From the NCBI GenBank assembly GCA_949710005.1, contig OX453282.1, positions 2,997,001 to 3,061,000 on the forward strand: a stretch of DNA of 64,000 nt, read 5' to 3'. Position numbers and translations under genes: made by a program. The stretch is from Ricordea florida. Its lineage: Eukaryota > Cnidaria > Anthozoa > Corallimorpharia > Ricordeidae. This document shows, one piece after another, positions 24,101-29,129 of the stretch. How positions within the stretch are numbered: the stretch's first letter is position 1; every line of letters begins with the position of its first letter. The notes beneath the pieces were generated by a model. The model was not told where the DNA came from and did not search any database. It saw only the letters and a list, made by a program, of their open reading frames with translations.

Positions 24101-26258
24101 TGGTAGGGACCTTATTGGTAGGACCTTATTGGTAGGCACAACTGAATATGAGTCGAGGTGGCCTTCACATAACTGGCACCTCGCTGTCAACGCAAATTAT
24201 TCATGCTTTTAATTTGAAATTTCCGGGCTAGACAGACTTGCGCCCGCGAGTCTCCTATAGCTCAGTGGTAGAGCGTCCGAACTAGTAATTGGAAGGTCGT
24301 AGATTCGACTTCTATTGGATTTTTTTTTCTGAGTTTGCCTGTGACAGTGCCAAAAAGTACATCCTTCACACGATTAAAAGGAAACTTAAAGAAATTACCT
24401 CCAAGTACACAAAGCAATGACGTCATCATGAATGTATAACGTCACTTGTTACGTTTTCAGGTCTTAAATTCACGGATATGAGCACCATGATCCAGGCCCT
24501 TAGAGAGGGAAACGTGAGCTCCGCCCTGCTAGAGATGTACGTACCAGTGACAAGAAAAGACCTGTTTAATGAATCATGGTTTGAAATCTCTGATCTGTTA
24601 TTCGGCACGATAGAACATGGCGTCCTGCTGCAGGGGAACGGTGTAAAAATGGCCAAAGATCTCGAAAACTTGATCAAGAGTAACAACGTACAGTCTGCGT
24701 ATCTACAGCAGGGAGGGGAGAGAGTGGAGACCGAGGTACAGAACCAGCTATAAGCTAAGAGAGCATAAGGGACTGAGAGGGACACCCCCAGTCCGGCCCT
24801 TCGATATGAAACTTCAGGAAAGTTATTTTGGCATATAATTCATGGTAGGCCACCATATAGTCAGTTTACAGGGGTATACAAGGGTTTACAATGATATACC
24901 TTTGTAAACCCTTGTATACCCCTGTAAACTCTATATTTGATGACTATATAGTGGCCTACCATGAATTACATGCCGTTATTTTGGGACATTTTTTTTAAGT
25001 TTTCATATCCCGACCGACGCCCCTATTGTCCCTCTATGTCCTTTATGTTCTCTTGCTATCAGCGCAATTTTCAAAGAGTAGAGCCACACCAGGCCATTAC
25101 GGCGGGAACTGTAGCACGAAACATCGCGTCGATTTGCAGATTGTTTGAATCTTGGAATCACGGCAGTTATTTGTAGAACTAACCACGCAATTTTCCACTC
25201 CCATAGGTACGATCCATATTATGCTTACATGAATATAAACGCCACTCGATTGTTTTTTCTTCAGAAACTTCACTGAACAAACACAAGAGAAAATGAGGAA
25301 AGAGAACATAACTCCGTCTGATATGATAAGAATATATTTTTAGCGCGGAACCTATTTATATCTAGTTCCATGGCTGCGCGGTTTCCCCATGAAGCATTGA
25401 AATTACAGCCACGTGATGAGAAGAACATCAGCTATTGGTCAGTTAAAATAGTTTCCTGATCTGAAAATAGATTCTGTCCCCTTACCATAGTAAGAGAACC
25501 CAGTATGGAAGATACGTTCTCTTACCTCATTTTCTCTTGACAAACATTTATAAAATTTGTACCGCCTCCCTCCTTCAGCTAATAACCAGTCTATAAAATT
25601 CTATTTTCCACAGGAGGAGCAAATATCAATGGTGTTTTTTGAGCCCAGCAGTCCCTACTTTTTCAACACAATGGTTGTAGGAGTTTCTTTGCTCCTATTG
25701 GCTCTGATCTGCGGGTTGATTTACCAGGCCTCCTGTCTTAAACGAGCCAAAAACGAAGTCGACGGTAGGTTGCGCTCTAACTGGCGAACAATTCTCGAGA
25801 CCTCAGACGTACTCTTAACAAATTAACCACAAGTTCTTATAAAATCATATTTAAGCCATATTATAAAACAGAAACAAAAAGCATTTGGTTTCCATATAGC
25901 AGGGTTAGCAATTCCCAATCTAATTCAATAAAAAATGCTCTTTCACTTGCGCTTCTGAGTCAGGATATTGGGTATTTGACCATATGCCACTGACGTTAAA
26001 TGGTCTATGCTCATGCGTCAGCCGACGTCATGCGTGGTTGCAATGTAAAATCATCGTATTGCGATTCATTTGTTTGATGTTCCTTTACTGTTGACAGATG
26101 TACATTCGCAAGGAACATGCAAACGTGGAGTTTTGAAGAAAGAAGTCACTCTTGCAGTGGAAGAATTCCACGCTAACTTTTCTAAGAGTTACAAGAGGAT
26201 ACGAACGAAGCACATGGCAGAGCTTATGAAGTACGAGGCAGAAAGAAAACGAATTTGA
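641..26258 (+). CDS. Gene A: F5/8C-FN3-C-type lectin-FN3 ectodomain fused to a GluR0-like potassium channel (5' partial)
   Basis: Eighteen exons join in one frame (1475 codons plus stop; all splice phases agree): 641-945, 2102-2255, 3140-3430, 11114-11494, 12003-12313, 13555-13708, 14588-14890, 15244-15558, 17006-17305, 18687-18962, 19618-19932, 21791-22197, 23159-23253, 23755-23920, 24033-24102, 24461-24735, 25614-25764, 26098-26258. Domain order by residue: F5/8C 1-152, FN3 153-249, C-type lectin 250-376, F5/8C 377-531, five FN3 532-1034, S1-like half 1035-1148, TM1 about 1150-1170, pore loop with TVGYGD about 1198-1204, TM2 about 1213-1238, S2-like half 1257-1385, TM3 about 1387-1410, basic cytosolic tail. 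Known: TVGYGD is the potassium filter, and S1-M1-P-M3-S2-M4 is the iGluR/GluR0 plan. Inferred: a surface potassium channel gated by a ligand or contact. The first exon starts in phase 1, so signal peptide and start codon lie upstream. Confidence 0.85.
1645..1767 (+). repeat. GAT/AAT trinucleotide microsatellite
   Basis: Runs of TGATGATGA and AATAATAAT inside the 946-2101 intron of gene A. The apparent proteins here are microsatellite translations. Confidence 0.9.
2102..2255 (+). CDS. Gene A exon: first F5/8C domain, C-terminal third
   Basis: 154 bp, phase 0 in and phase 1 out. Encodes NVDGYTV, then YTRYVRFWP and the closing MRVEIYG strand typical of discoidin domains. Acceptor TATTTTTAG, donor GTAAGT. 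The 154-bp length and the phases equal those of the matching exon of the second F5/8C domain (13555-13708). Confidence 0.85.
2715..3036 (+). repeat. 27-bp minisatellite, 11 full units plus one degenerate
   Basis: Unit TGACCTATAACGCAACATGA followed by AATGTCG; eleven units at 2740-3036 differ by single bases. It ends about 100 bp before the FN3 exon at 3140. Because 27 is a multiple of three, long artificial reading frames arise on the minus strand. Confidence 0.95.
3140..3430 (+). CDS. Gene A exon: FN3 domain 1
   Basis: 291 bp, phase 1 at both ends. Starts RPTSVLDVTV and keeps FN3 landmarks: the core tryptophan in VRWKLPP, the GYKI strand, and the tyrosine-corner region YHVGILAFNDNGEG. It lies just after a 27-bp minisatellite in the preceding intron. 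Donor GTAAGT. Confidence 0.87.
3510..6257 (+). repeat. Direct duplication of 2.7 kb, copy 1
   Basis: Shares long stretches at roughly 90% identity with 7161-9833, starting CTAGAAATACGACTCCCGCA and ending GGACACCTTTAAAATAT. It holds a short frame at 4088-4366 (KIPLLSKEMPYQQK) that is also broken in copy 2, and a charged minus-strand frame near the right end. Likely an old mobile element; the family was not recognised. Confidence 0.85.
6257..6577 (-). mobile_element. Composite foldback element with a MAAS-type first exon
   Basis: A near-perfect hairpin (6257-6372; AACAATTATTCGCCGAAGGC and its inverse) is joined to about 200 bp holding, on the minus strand, ATGGCTGCCAG (MAASRSRAFDEI) at 6470 and an ATTGG box near 6520. 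A minus-strand relative lies at 30172-30440. Confidence 0.65.
6578..7160 (+). mobile_element. Crypton-like recombinase fragment, copy 1 (broken)
   Basis: ATG at 6691 begins MAASSRFVNVSDEEISEIKS and runs to a donor at about 6809 (AAAG|GTATGT). An acceptor at about 6930 leads to EWF, then a stop, then SKFYLSARRQDGSHYKKTSL and SIRAALDRP. This is the N-terminal pattern of DUF3504/Crypton-type tyrosine recombinases. In-frame stops and the missing catalytic part make it nonfunctional. An almost identical inverted copy lies at 54412-54996. Confidence 0.68.
7161..9833 (+). repeat. Direct duplication of 2.7 kb, copy 2
   Basis: Same order as copy 1. Its left end joins directly to the Crypton-like fragment at 6578-7160. 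The minus-strand frame at 9202-9714 is longer than in copy 1 and rich in R, K, E and Q (coiled-coil-like). Another frame of this stretch reads KRLRRETEEERLQRLEMSLE, so a frameshift is likely. Confidence 0.85.
8317..8372 (+). repeat. ATT microsatellite
   Basis: TATTATTATT run in copy 2 of the 2.7 kb duplication; copy 1 has a shorter one at 4646-4690. Confidence 0.9.
9842..10209 (+). repeat. Direct repeat split by a foldback MITE
   Basis: A stretch of about 100 bp (ATATATAAAAACTCTCGGCT ... CGCGAGGA) occurs at 9842-9940 and again at 10089-10209. Between them lies the hairpin 9943-10060 of the AACAATTATTCGCC family. Confidence 0.8.
10499..10785 (-). repeat. tRNA-like sequence interrupted by a MITE
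   Basis: On the minus strand GGCTGGTTTAGCCCAACTGA joins, after removal of the insert, to a complete tRNA-like body ending GGTTCGAATCCCATTCCAGC; acceptor ends GGCTGG and CCAGCC pair. Probably tRNA-derived (SINE or pseudogene). The anticodon loop is irregular. Confidence 0.6.
10553..10760 (+). mobile_element. MITE of 208 bp with perfect 16-bp inverted ends
   Basis: Ends GAGGGTCTCCCAGGGG and CCCCTGGGAGACCCTC are exact inverses, and CTCTAT flanks both sides (10547-10552, 10761-10766) as a 6-bp target duplication. The interior is rich in TTGTTCCC. It lies inside the tRNA-like sequence. Confidence 0.88.
11114..11494 (+). CDS. Gene A exon: C-type lectin-like domain
   Basis: 381 bp, phase 1 at both ends; a complete long-form CTLD in one exon. 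It opens with CLKGWTRF, has CYLL, then W..A...C before HLVSIQS, followed by FIGLEG and YTNWAPP, and closes with C...KPYICE. The usual calcium and sugar motifs (EPN or QPD, and WND) are replaced (APPS; WLN), so calcium-dependent sugar binding is doubtful. Confidence 0.88.
11495..12002 (+). other. Gene A intron without recognised features
   Basis: 508 bp between the lectin exon and the second F5/8C domain. Ordinary AT-rich sequence; no repeat or gene seen. Confidence 0.6.
12003..12313 (+). CDS. Gene A exon: second F5/8C domain, N-terminal part
   Basis: 311 bp, phase 1 in and phase 0 out. Encodes GDCREISVGMETG, then AARLGNHIGWCDAA, YIQVDLG, ASQGV and YAVLLSLNG with W. It keeps the opening cysteine that the first copy lacks. 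Donor GTGAGG. Confidence 0.87.
12314..13314 (+). other. Gene A intron, left part, no recognised features
   Basis: About 1 kb of the intron that splits the second F5/8C domain. A short inverted match around 12395-12470 (CTGTCAAATTTGGAAATAA and its partner) suggests a small foldback element, but the ends are unclear. Confidence 0.45.
13315..13541 (+). mobile_element. Composite foldback element with a short first exon
   Basis: CTGATTGG box near 13352, then ATGGCCTCTCG at 13378 (MASRFGFLRGNDFN), then a hairpin (TATTCACCTC ... ATTCACCTCC) ending GGTGAACAATTGTTAAAT. Same plan as the elements at 6257, 30172, 41735 and 54297. Confidence 0.62.
13555..13708 (+). CDS. Gene A exon: second F5/8C domain, C-terminal part
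   Basis: 154 bp, phase 0 in and phase 1 out. Encodes FTGNRNYYGVV, then FARFVRISP and CMRLEIYGV. A composite foldback element ends in AACAATTGTTAAATGG only about 14 bp before the acceptor CAG, so the 3' splice region may have been rebuilt by the insertion. Confidence 0.87.
13727..13858 (+). mobile_element. Foldback MITE, ACCTACCCCTCCCC family, copy 1
   Basis: Left arm GTAAGTATCTGG ... CCTACCCCTCCCCTAAC and right arm GGTTAGGGGAGGGATAGGTG ... GTACTTAC form a long hairpin. Further copies at 17320, 27351, 30627 and 63291. Confidence 0.82.
13870..14378 (+). pseudogene. LINE reverse-transcriptase C-terminus and 3' tail
   Basis: RVQNTLITIYTECLNYDSF, a stop, then TYGLNSFRYFASKTWNSLP and FRRLVKEISF: the standard end of many LINE polyproteins. 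The tail ends AATAAAGTTT and runs into the ATGC microsatellite. Confidence 0.78.
14381..14449 (+). repeat. Tetranucleotide microsatellite (GCAT, GTAC, CTGT)
   Basis: ATGC, GTAC and CTGT units follow each other directly after the LINE tail. Confidence 0.95.
14588..14890 (+). CDS. Gene A exon: FN3 domain 2
   Basis: 303 bp, phase 1 at both ends. Encodes GPTIPPLIQNAV, GYKVHYWKR and YCLSALVFTSHGDGKLS followed by CVTAWTAED. The core tryptophan position reads LMFDLYPP, so it is a phenylalanine variant. The two cysteines (EYCLS and SACVT) recur in the next FN3 units and may form a family-specific disulfide. Confidence 0.84.
14975..15213 (+). repeat. 106-bp repeat, array 1
   Basis: Two units (AGCTACTGAGCAGTACTGTA; GTTTTACTGTACAGTGTGG; ATCTGTGGATCAAACCATGC) starting about 85 bp after the FN3 exon that ends at 14890. 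Confidence 0.9.
15244..15558 (+). CDS. Gene A exon: FN3 domain 3
   Basis: 315 bp, phase 1 at both ends. Encodes VPDAAPSNVVVS, then VTVTWQQLP, LLGYRIVLQ, and NYCVQVLGFTRIGDG with WTCVLTEED. Clear FN3 with the core W and the paired cysteines. The preceding intron contains the 106-bp repeat. Donor GTACGA is weak. Confidence 0.88.
15700..16053 (-). repeat. tRNA-derived SINE, family 1
   Basis: Minus-strand A box (GCTCAGTTGGTAGAGCGCC) and B box (GAGTTCAAACC) at 15977-16053, then a body shared with the plus-strand copy at 58456-58860 (GTTCTTGTGG, GGGATCTTTAACGTTCC on the other strand). Confidence 0.85.
16300..16893 (+). pseudogene. LINE reverse-transcriptase C-terminus and 3' tail
   Basis: 16409-16666 encodes AYNLRRSNNIIVPRFNSQFL and SISYRGAILWNAVSSHF, a typical LINE end. 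The 3' tail contains ACCCCACAAGCTTTGAGC and AATAAAGG followed by TATG units. Confidence 0.82.
17006..17305 (+). CDS. Gene A exon: FN3 domain 4
   Basis: 300 bp, phase 1 at both ends. Encodes APSAPPSNITAHS, IMVTWEPVP, IGYKVMYATD, and SYCIQMVAYTSAGDGPVSAC; a textbook FN3 unit. Donor GTAAGA. Confidence 0.9.
17320..17375 (+). mobile_element. Foldback MITE, ACCTACCCCTCCCC family, half copy
   Basis: Only the left arm (CAACTGTGCACCTACCCCTC) is present, 15 bp after the FN3 exon ending at 17305. Confidence 0.65.
17831..17865 (+). repeat. TA microsatellite
   Basis: About 17 TA units; a shorter TA run and T run lie at 17674-17701. Confidence 0.95.
18687..18962 (+). CDS. Gene A exon: FN3 domain 5 (divergent)
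   Basis: 276 bp, phase 1 at both ends. Starts VPSAAPGNIFVDS, has the W in VDLRWSPIP and GYAVLIQ, and ends CIRIAATTRAGFGNFTDC. The middle is shortened and hydrophobic (LDVQFLVSACYLSLQF) compared with its neighbours. The donor GTGAGT sits exactly where the 106-bp repeat begins. Confidence 0.83.
18963..19345 (+). repeat. 106-bp repeat, array 2
   Basis: About three diverged units. The first begins at the exon end itself: the donor GTGAGTACTGTATTGTGG is part of the repeat. Confidence 0.85.
19618..19932 (+). CDS. Gene A exon: FN3 domain 6
   Basis: 315 bp, phase 1 at both ends. Encodes KVAWNFEDEE, VIGYFIKFQP, then ILRNLTSYTKYKIQVAPLT. It lacks the APP start of the other FN3 units but has the W, GY and Y..Y.I.V core. 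It is the last extracellular module before the channel part. Confidence 0.8.
19948..20281 (+). mobile_element. MITE, GGGCCGGTTGTTTGAAG family, copy 1
   Basis: Left end GGGACGGGGTTGTTTGAAGC and right end GCCTTAAAACAACCGGCTCC are imperfect inverses. An internal stretch (AGCAGGGTTAAGGTAACCCA) is duplicated. Relative at 52782-53023. Confidence 0.72.
20737..21000 (+). repeat. Imperfect tandem duplication of about 130 bp
   Basis: GTATAACAAAAGAAAC and CCAATAGTAACCTTGGATTT (or close variants) occur in both halves. Confidence 0.75.
21127..21167 (+). repeat. ATA microsatellite
   Basis: About 13 AAT units. Confidence 0.95.
21791..22197 (+). CDS. Gene A exon: S1-like half and TM1
   Basis: 407 bp, phase 1 in and phase 0 out. 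About 115 extracellular residues with cysteines (TCRC; DTCGYC) end in a segment like the end of an iGluR S1 lobe (KFIPVISVPGMVLIQKK). Then LDSWPAFF leads into one hydrophobic helix (ITLIFAILAGIIIWFL). The S1 part is shorter than in classical iGluRs. The assignment rests on order and topology, not on strong identity. Confidence 0.72.
22207..23066 (-). repeat. 106-bp repeat, array 3 (largest)
   Basis: Units begin CATGGTTTGATCCACAGATG at 22231, 22402, 22508, 22680, 22852 and 22958, giving periods of 106 and 172 bp (106 plus a 66-bp partial unit). The array starts about 10 bp after the TM1 exon ending at 22197 and is inverted relative to arrays 1 and 2. Confidence 0.95.
23159..23253 (+). CDS. Gene A exon: pore helix and first part of the selectivity filter
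   Basis: 95 bp, phase 0 in and phase 2 out. Encodes RRYINGAGEGFWWAFITMTTVG: the pore-helix pattern of potassium channels (FWWAFITMTTVG). The last glycine codon is split GG|A across the intron, so the signature TVGYGD is completed only after splicing. Donor GTAAGT. Confidence 0.9.
23755..23920 (+). CDS. Gene A exon: filter end (YGD) and TM2
   Basis: 166 bp. Completes the filter as GYGDRCPQSD, then GKVFGMAWSLIGLILFGIFM and GYLTAVLTVTVI, a pore-lining helix. The YLTAVLT stretch resembles the iGluR gate motif YTANLAA, which is a suggestion only. Ends in phase 0. Confidence 0.9.
24033..24102 (+). CDS. Gene A exon: start of the S2-like half
   Basis: 70 bp, phase 0 in and phase 1 out. Encodes VAVVLDSAEHQMAVTKFRNK, like the start of an S2 lobe of a periplasmic-binding-type domain. 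The donor stands at the first of three near-repeats of GGTAGGGACCTTATT, so alternative donors 15 and 29 bp downstream are possible. Confidence 0.72.
24246..24330 (+). repeat. tRNA-like element with anticodon loop CTAGTAA
   Basis: CTATAGCTCAGTGGTAGAGC and GTAGATTCGACTTC are A- and B-box matches; the acceptor arms pair at about 6 of 7 positions. The anticodon stem is poor, so a SINE or tRNA pseudogene is likelier than a working tRNA. A minus-strand relative lies at 45690-45870. Confidence 0.55.
24461..24735 (+). CDS. Gene A exon: S2-like half
   Basis: 275 bp, phase 1 in and phase 0 out. Encodes DMSTMIQALREGNVSSALLEM, the pattern 'index residues, ALREG, acidic' seen in S2 lobes, and later EHGVLLQGNGVKMAKDLENLI. 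Two N-glycosylation sequons (NVS, NES) support an extracellular side. Reading past the donor would add only VQNQL and a stop. Confidence 0.78.
24830..24974 (+). mobile_element. Hairpin MITE, TTCATGGTAGGCC family, copy 1
   Basis: Nearly the whole element folds back: GCATATAATTCATGGTAGGC to GCCTACCATGAATTACATGC, with GGGTATACAAGGGTTTACAA in the arm. Second copy 31181-31327. Confidence 0.88.
25284..25539 (+). mobile_element. MITE with CAAGAGAAAATGAGG ends, copy 1
   Basis: 15-bp inverted ends; flanked by ACAAACA on both sides (25277-25283 and 25540-25546), a perfect 7-bp target duplication. An inverted copy lies at 62850-63112. Confidence 0.88.
25614..25764 (+). CDS. Gene A exon: TM3 (M4-like)
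   Basis: 151 bp, phase 0 in and phase 1 out. EEQISMVFFEPSSPYFF leads into a strong helix (VVGVSLLLLALICGLIY) followed by basic residues (CLKRAKNE), which fits a cytosolic C-terminus. It matches the position of iGluR M4. Confidence 0.85.
26098..26258 (+). CDS. Gene A last exon: basic cytosolic tail
   Basis: 161 bp ending in TGA at 26256-26258. About 52 residues rich in K, R and E (CKRGVLKKEV; SYKRIRTKHMAEL), likely helical. No known domain recognised. Confidence 0.78.
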
Positions 26259-26264
26259 CTCTAA

Positions 26265-26270
26265 AATAAA
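26265..26270 (+). promoter_or_regulatory. Candidate polyadenylation signal of gene A
   Basis: AATAAA seven bases after the stop codon. If used it would give a very short 3' UTR, so a later site is also possible. Confidence 0.45.
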
Positions 26271-26291
26271 CAACACCAAAGTATGGTTCCG

Positions 26292-26516
26292 TTCAGTAGC
26301 TATGGTTTGATCTAGAGCTGAAAAGGCAGAACCACAATTTATAGTAAACCAAACAGTACCACAGTACAAAACTGTTCAGTAGCTTTACAAAGAATGGTCA
26401 CACTGCATGGTTTGATCCACAGATGAAAACGTTAGAACCACACTGTATAGTACAACAAACAGTACCACAGTACAGTACTGTTCAGTAGCTTTACAAAGAA
26501 TGGTCACACTGCATGT
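26292..26516 (-). repeat. 106-bp repeat, array 4
   Basis: Two units starting about 35 bp after the gene A stop codon, within or next to its 3' UTR. Confidence 0.88.
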
Positions 26517-27019
26517 AGTCTTTCCGGGTTTATCCTGAATTCCTTTTCAACTGATTTTCAAAGTGCAAGATAAAGGATAGATAATCCATGAATGGCACAA
26601 TGCAAAGTTGCACTTGTTGCGGCACCAAAAATCTATGACTGGATTTCAAACAAGATTATAAAAACTGTTGTTTAACAATCTCGGTTTTTCAGTGAAGGCC
26701 GAGTACTTTTATTATTTATTGAAGACTTGCATGAACTTTCAACAATTTAAATAAACACGTACATTCAAAGAATAAGTGCACTTTCCTATTCTTTGAAAAA
26801 TAGAAATTTTAGTTCACAAAAAATCCGTGAAGCTGACAGTAATGAGCTCTTTCGTTTTGTACAGTACAAAAAAATAAAATAAAGCAAACTTACAATGAGC
26901 TTTGGTGTCGAAATTTTCTCTGAATCTATAGTCAATCCATTGCCTGATTTCTCCTGCTGTCAGTCGGAATTTGTAGCTTTCCGAACTGTGAGTACTAAAT
27001 CAGCAAATATTTAGTCTCA

Positions 27020-27243
27020 TTTGGATCCCTTACCCTCTATCTTATAAGGAAATGCTTGGATGTCTTGTTACATGTCATTACAAAAATTATCAAGTTGTCC
27101 CTAAAAACGGGAAATGTTCCATGCCATTTTAAACAAGCAATGGTAAGACCCAAGGTCACAAAGCAATCCCTGGACTATGAGCTATTTCCTCACTTTAGAC
27201 CTATGTCTCTTACATCCGGACGATCAAACTCAACAAACAACTA
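27020..27243 (+). pseudogene. LINE reverse-transcriptase fragment
   Basis: VITKIIKLSLKTGNVPCHFK, then VRPKVTKQ and PHFRPMS: the conserved LINE RT block 'I...S L..G..P...K.A.V.P' with a broken 'NYRPVS' motif. Confidence 0.78.
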
Positions 27244-27350
27244 CTGACAGTCCTGGGTTCAAACCATTAACAGTTTTATACTATAAAAAGCATATACTCA
27301 CTTCTCACACGGGTATACCTTACATGGACCCACTATTAACCTGATCAATG

Positions 27351-27472
27351 TCAGTATCTGGCCAACTGTGCACCTACCCCTCCTCTAAACCAACATTAAC
27401 GCTGACTTTGTAACTTATTATAACTTGTTGGGTTAGGGGAGGAGTAGGTGCACAGTTGCCCAGACACTTACA
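27351..27472 (+). mobile_element. Foldback MITE, ACCTACCCCTCCCC family, copy 3
   Basis: GCACCTACCCCTCCTCTAAA and GGTTAGGGGAGGAGTAGGTG arms. Confidence 0.82.
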
Positions 27473-27479
27473 TTCATCG

Positions 27480-28946
27480 TATTAACCTGCTTCCCGCGTA
27501 GTCGGCTCGTTTATCTAAAGCTGGTAGAGCATCGCACCCGTATTCACGAAGTTGCATTGTCGTTAATGCTGATACACAAAGGTGCAAATTTTATAAAAAT
27601 ATTGAGTGTGCAGCGCTTACGTCATGTTAGACATAATCCTACAGGGAATTACTTTGCGCGGCTGATTGGATATTAAACACTATTATTTCAATTAAGTCAC
27701 TCAGCAATGCTATTAATTCATTTTCAGTTCAAATTCAATTTGTCTTTTAAAATAACCCAGGCTAATTAAAGATTAAAAACGAAAAAAACTTACATCTTAA
27801 GGTTTTTCGTCTATGATGACAAATTAGTGGTAATTGATCCCAACATTTCCTAATACCAGTCGAAAAACTGGCGTCAGGTTGTAAATTAGCAATTTCTATG
27901 TATTTAATTTTGGCGCAGGATCTCGCTGTTTTGGCGCAAATAAACGCATGGTTGCTTGTCACGGGACATGATAGTGTAAGCCACAATATCCGCGACACGA
28001 AAACGTTTCTCATCTTTGCACCGCCTTTACACCAAGGAATTTAACTGTACAAACATCTAAGGGTGCAATTACCAGCCGTTTCCAGTTTGGCAGCGCACTG
28101 TCACTAAATAATCCCACAAACATACACAAGACCTTAGAAGGTAACGTAAGAAAGTGCTAAATTTAACATAAATTTACTGAATTTGCCAATACTTTGTGTA
28201 GGTTTAGGAATGCTTCAGGTAGGTTGGAAAAACCTCGAGTAAATCAAGTAATACTTCTACTTCGCTTGGAAACACTTGGATTAAGTTAGAAAGACCTTGT
28301 AAGTTGCGGAACATTTTGAGAAATACTTTCATACCGTTTATGACTAGTATGAGATGATTTATGACGCTTTGGGTAAGTTTGGAAATAAGTTGAGTTAGTT
28401 AAGGGACTCTTAAGGTAATCAAAGAAATTTTTCCAGAAAATTTAAGACTTGAGTTAGTTAAGGAATACTTAAAGTAGGTTAGCAAACACTTGGAGTACGT
28501 AAAGAAATTCTCTTTGTTAAGTTTCGGATTCCCTCGGCAAACATAAGGAAAACTGTCGAAAACCGTTTGAAAAACACTGTTTGTAATTTAGTTCCTTCAT
28601 TTGTCTTAGGTTCTACACCAATTTCATTCCATAACTTTTTGCACTTAAATTATCACACCATAAATATATCCTTTCTCTAATTCAGTTTACATTATGCTAA
28701 TTTTCGTACATTTTCATACTGCCTTCAGTTTTGCTTCATTTCACAGTAACGCAATCTTTGATTTTCCGAATCACGAAGCATTGTTGTCATGACCCGCCGC
28801 TTTACTATAAAGTTTTGTTCTTGAGCATTTCAATACGTTCCCTTAACTGACAAAGCGGGACGCGATTGACTTAAGTGATTTTACAGAAAAAATTAAAGAC
28901 TGACTGTATTCAAATTAAGAGCATATGTTACCTTGGCATCTTCAGG
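27480..28946 (+). other. Spacer between genes A and B
   Basis: No gene seen. 28190-28560 has loosely repeated motifs (GTTAGTTAAGG; CACTTGGA) that look like a decayed tandem repeat. The promoter of gene B must lie in or near this stretch, but no clear TATA box or initiator can be pointed out. Confidence 0.4.
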
Positions 28947-29129
28947 ATGGATGCACAGGTGAACGGCTTAGTGCCTTCGGAGGAGCCTGAAAATGAGGAT
29001 TTACCTCTGATTCCTTTGAGTCCTGCAATGGATCGGAGCCAGCGCGCAAAAGCAATGAGTCAGCTGTCTCTCCACTCGGAAGGAAGTGACGTTCGTGATA
29101 CCACAGATGCTGAAGACGACGATAAGCCT
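28947..29129 (+). CDS. TRPA1: Gene B exon 1: acidic N-terminus
   Basis: 183 bp from ATG to donor GTAGGT. Rich in E, D and S (SEEPENEDLPLIPLSP; TTDAEDDDKP), no fold expected. An acceptor-like TTCAG lies just before the ATG, so a 5' UTR intron is possible. Confidence 0.75.

Noticed and set aside
24246-24330. Functional tRNA gene
   Set aside because: The anticodon stem pairs poorly and related copies are dispersed in this window, as expected of a SINE or tRNA pseudogene.
24736-24753. Gene A ending in EVQNQL and a stop at 24753
   Set aside because: Reading through the donor would lose TM3. Splicing at 24735 keeps the frame into an M4-like helix. A short isoform remains possible.
21791-26258. 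Bacterial contamination as the source of a GluR0-like channel
   Set aside because: The channel part has seven exons with GT-AG introns in frame with the animal ectodomain, and coral repeats lie in its introns.
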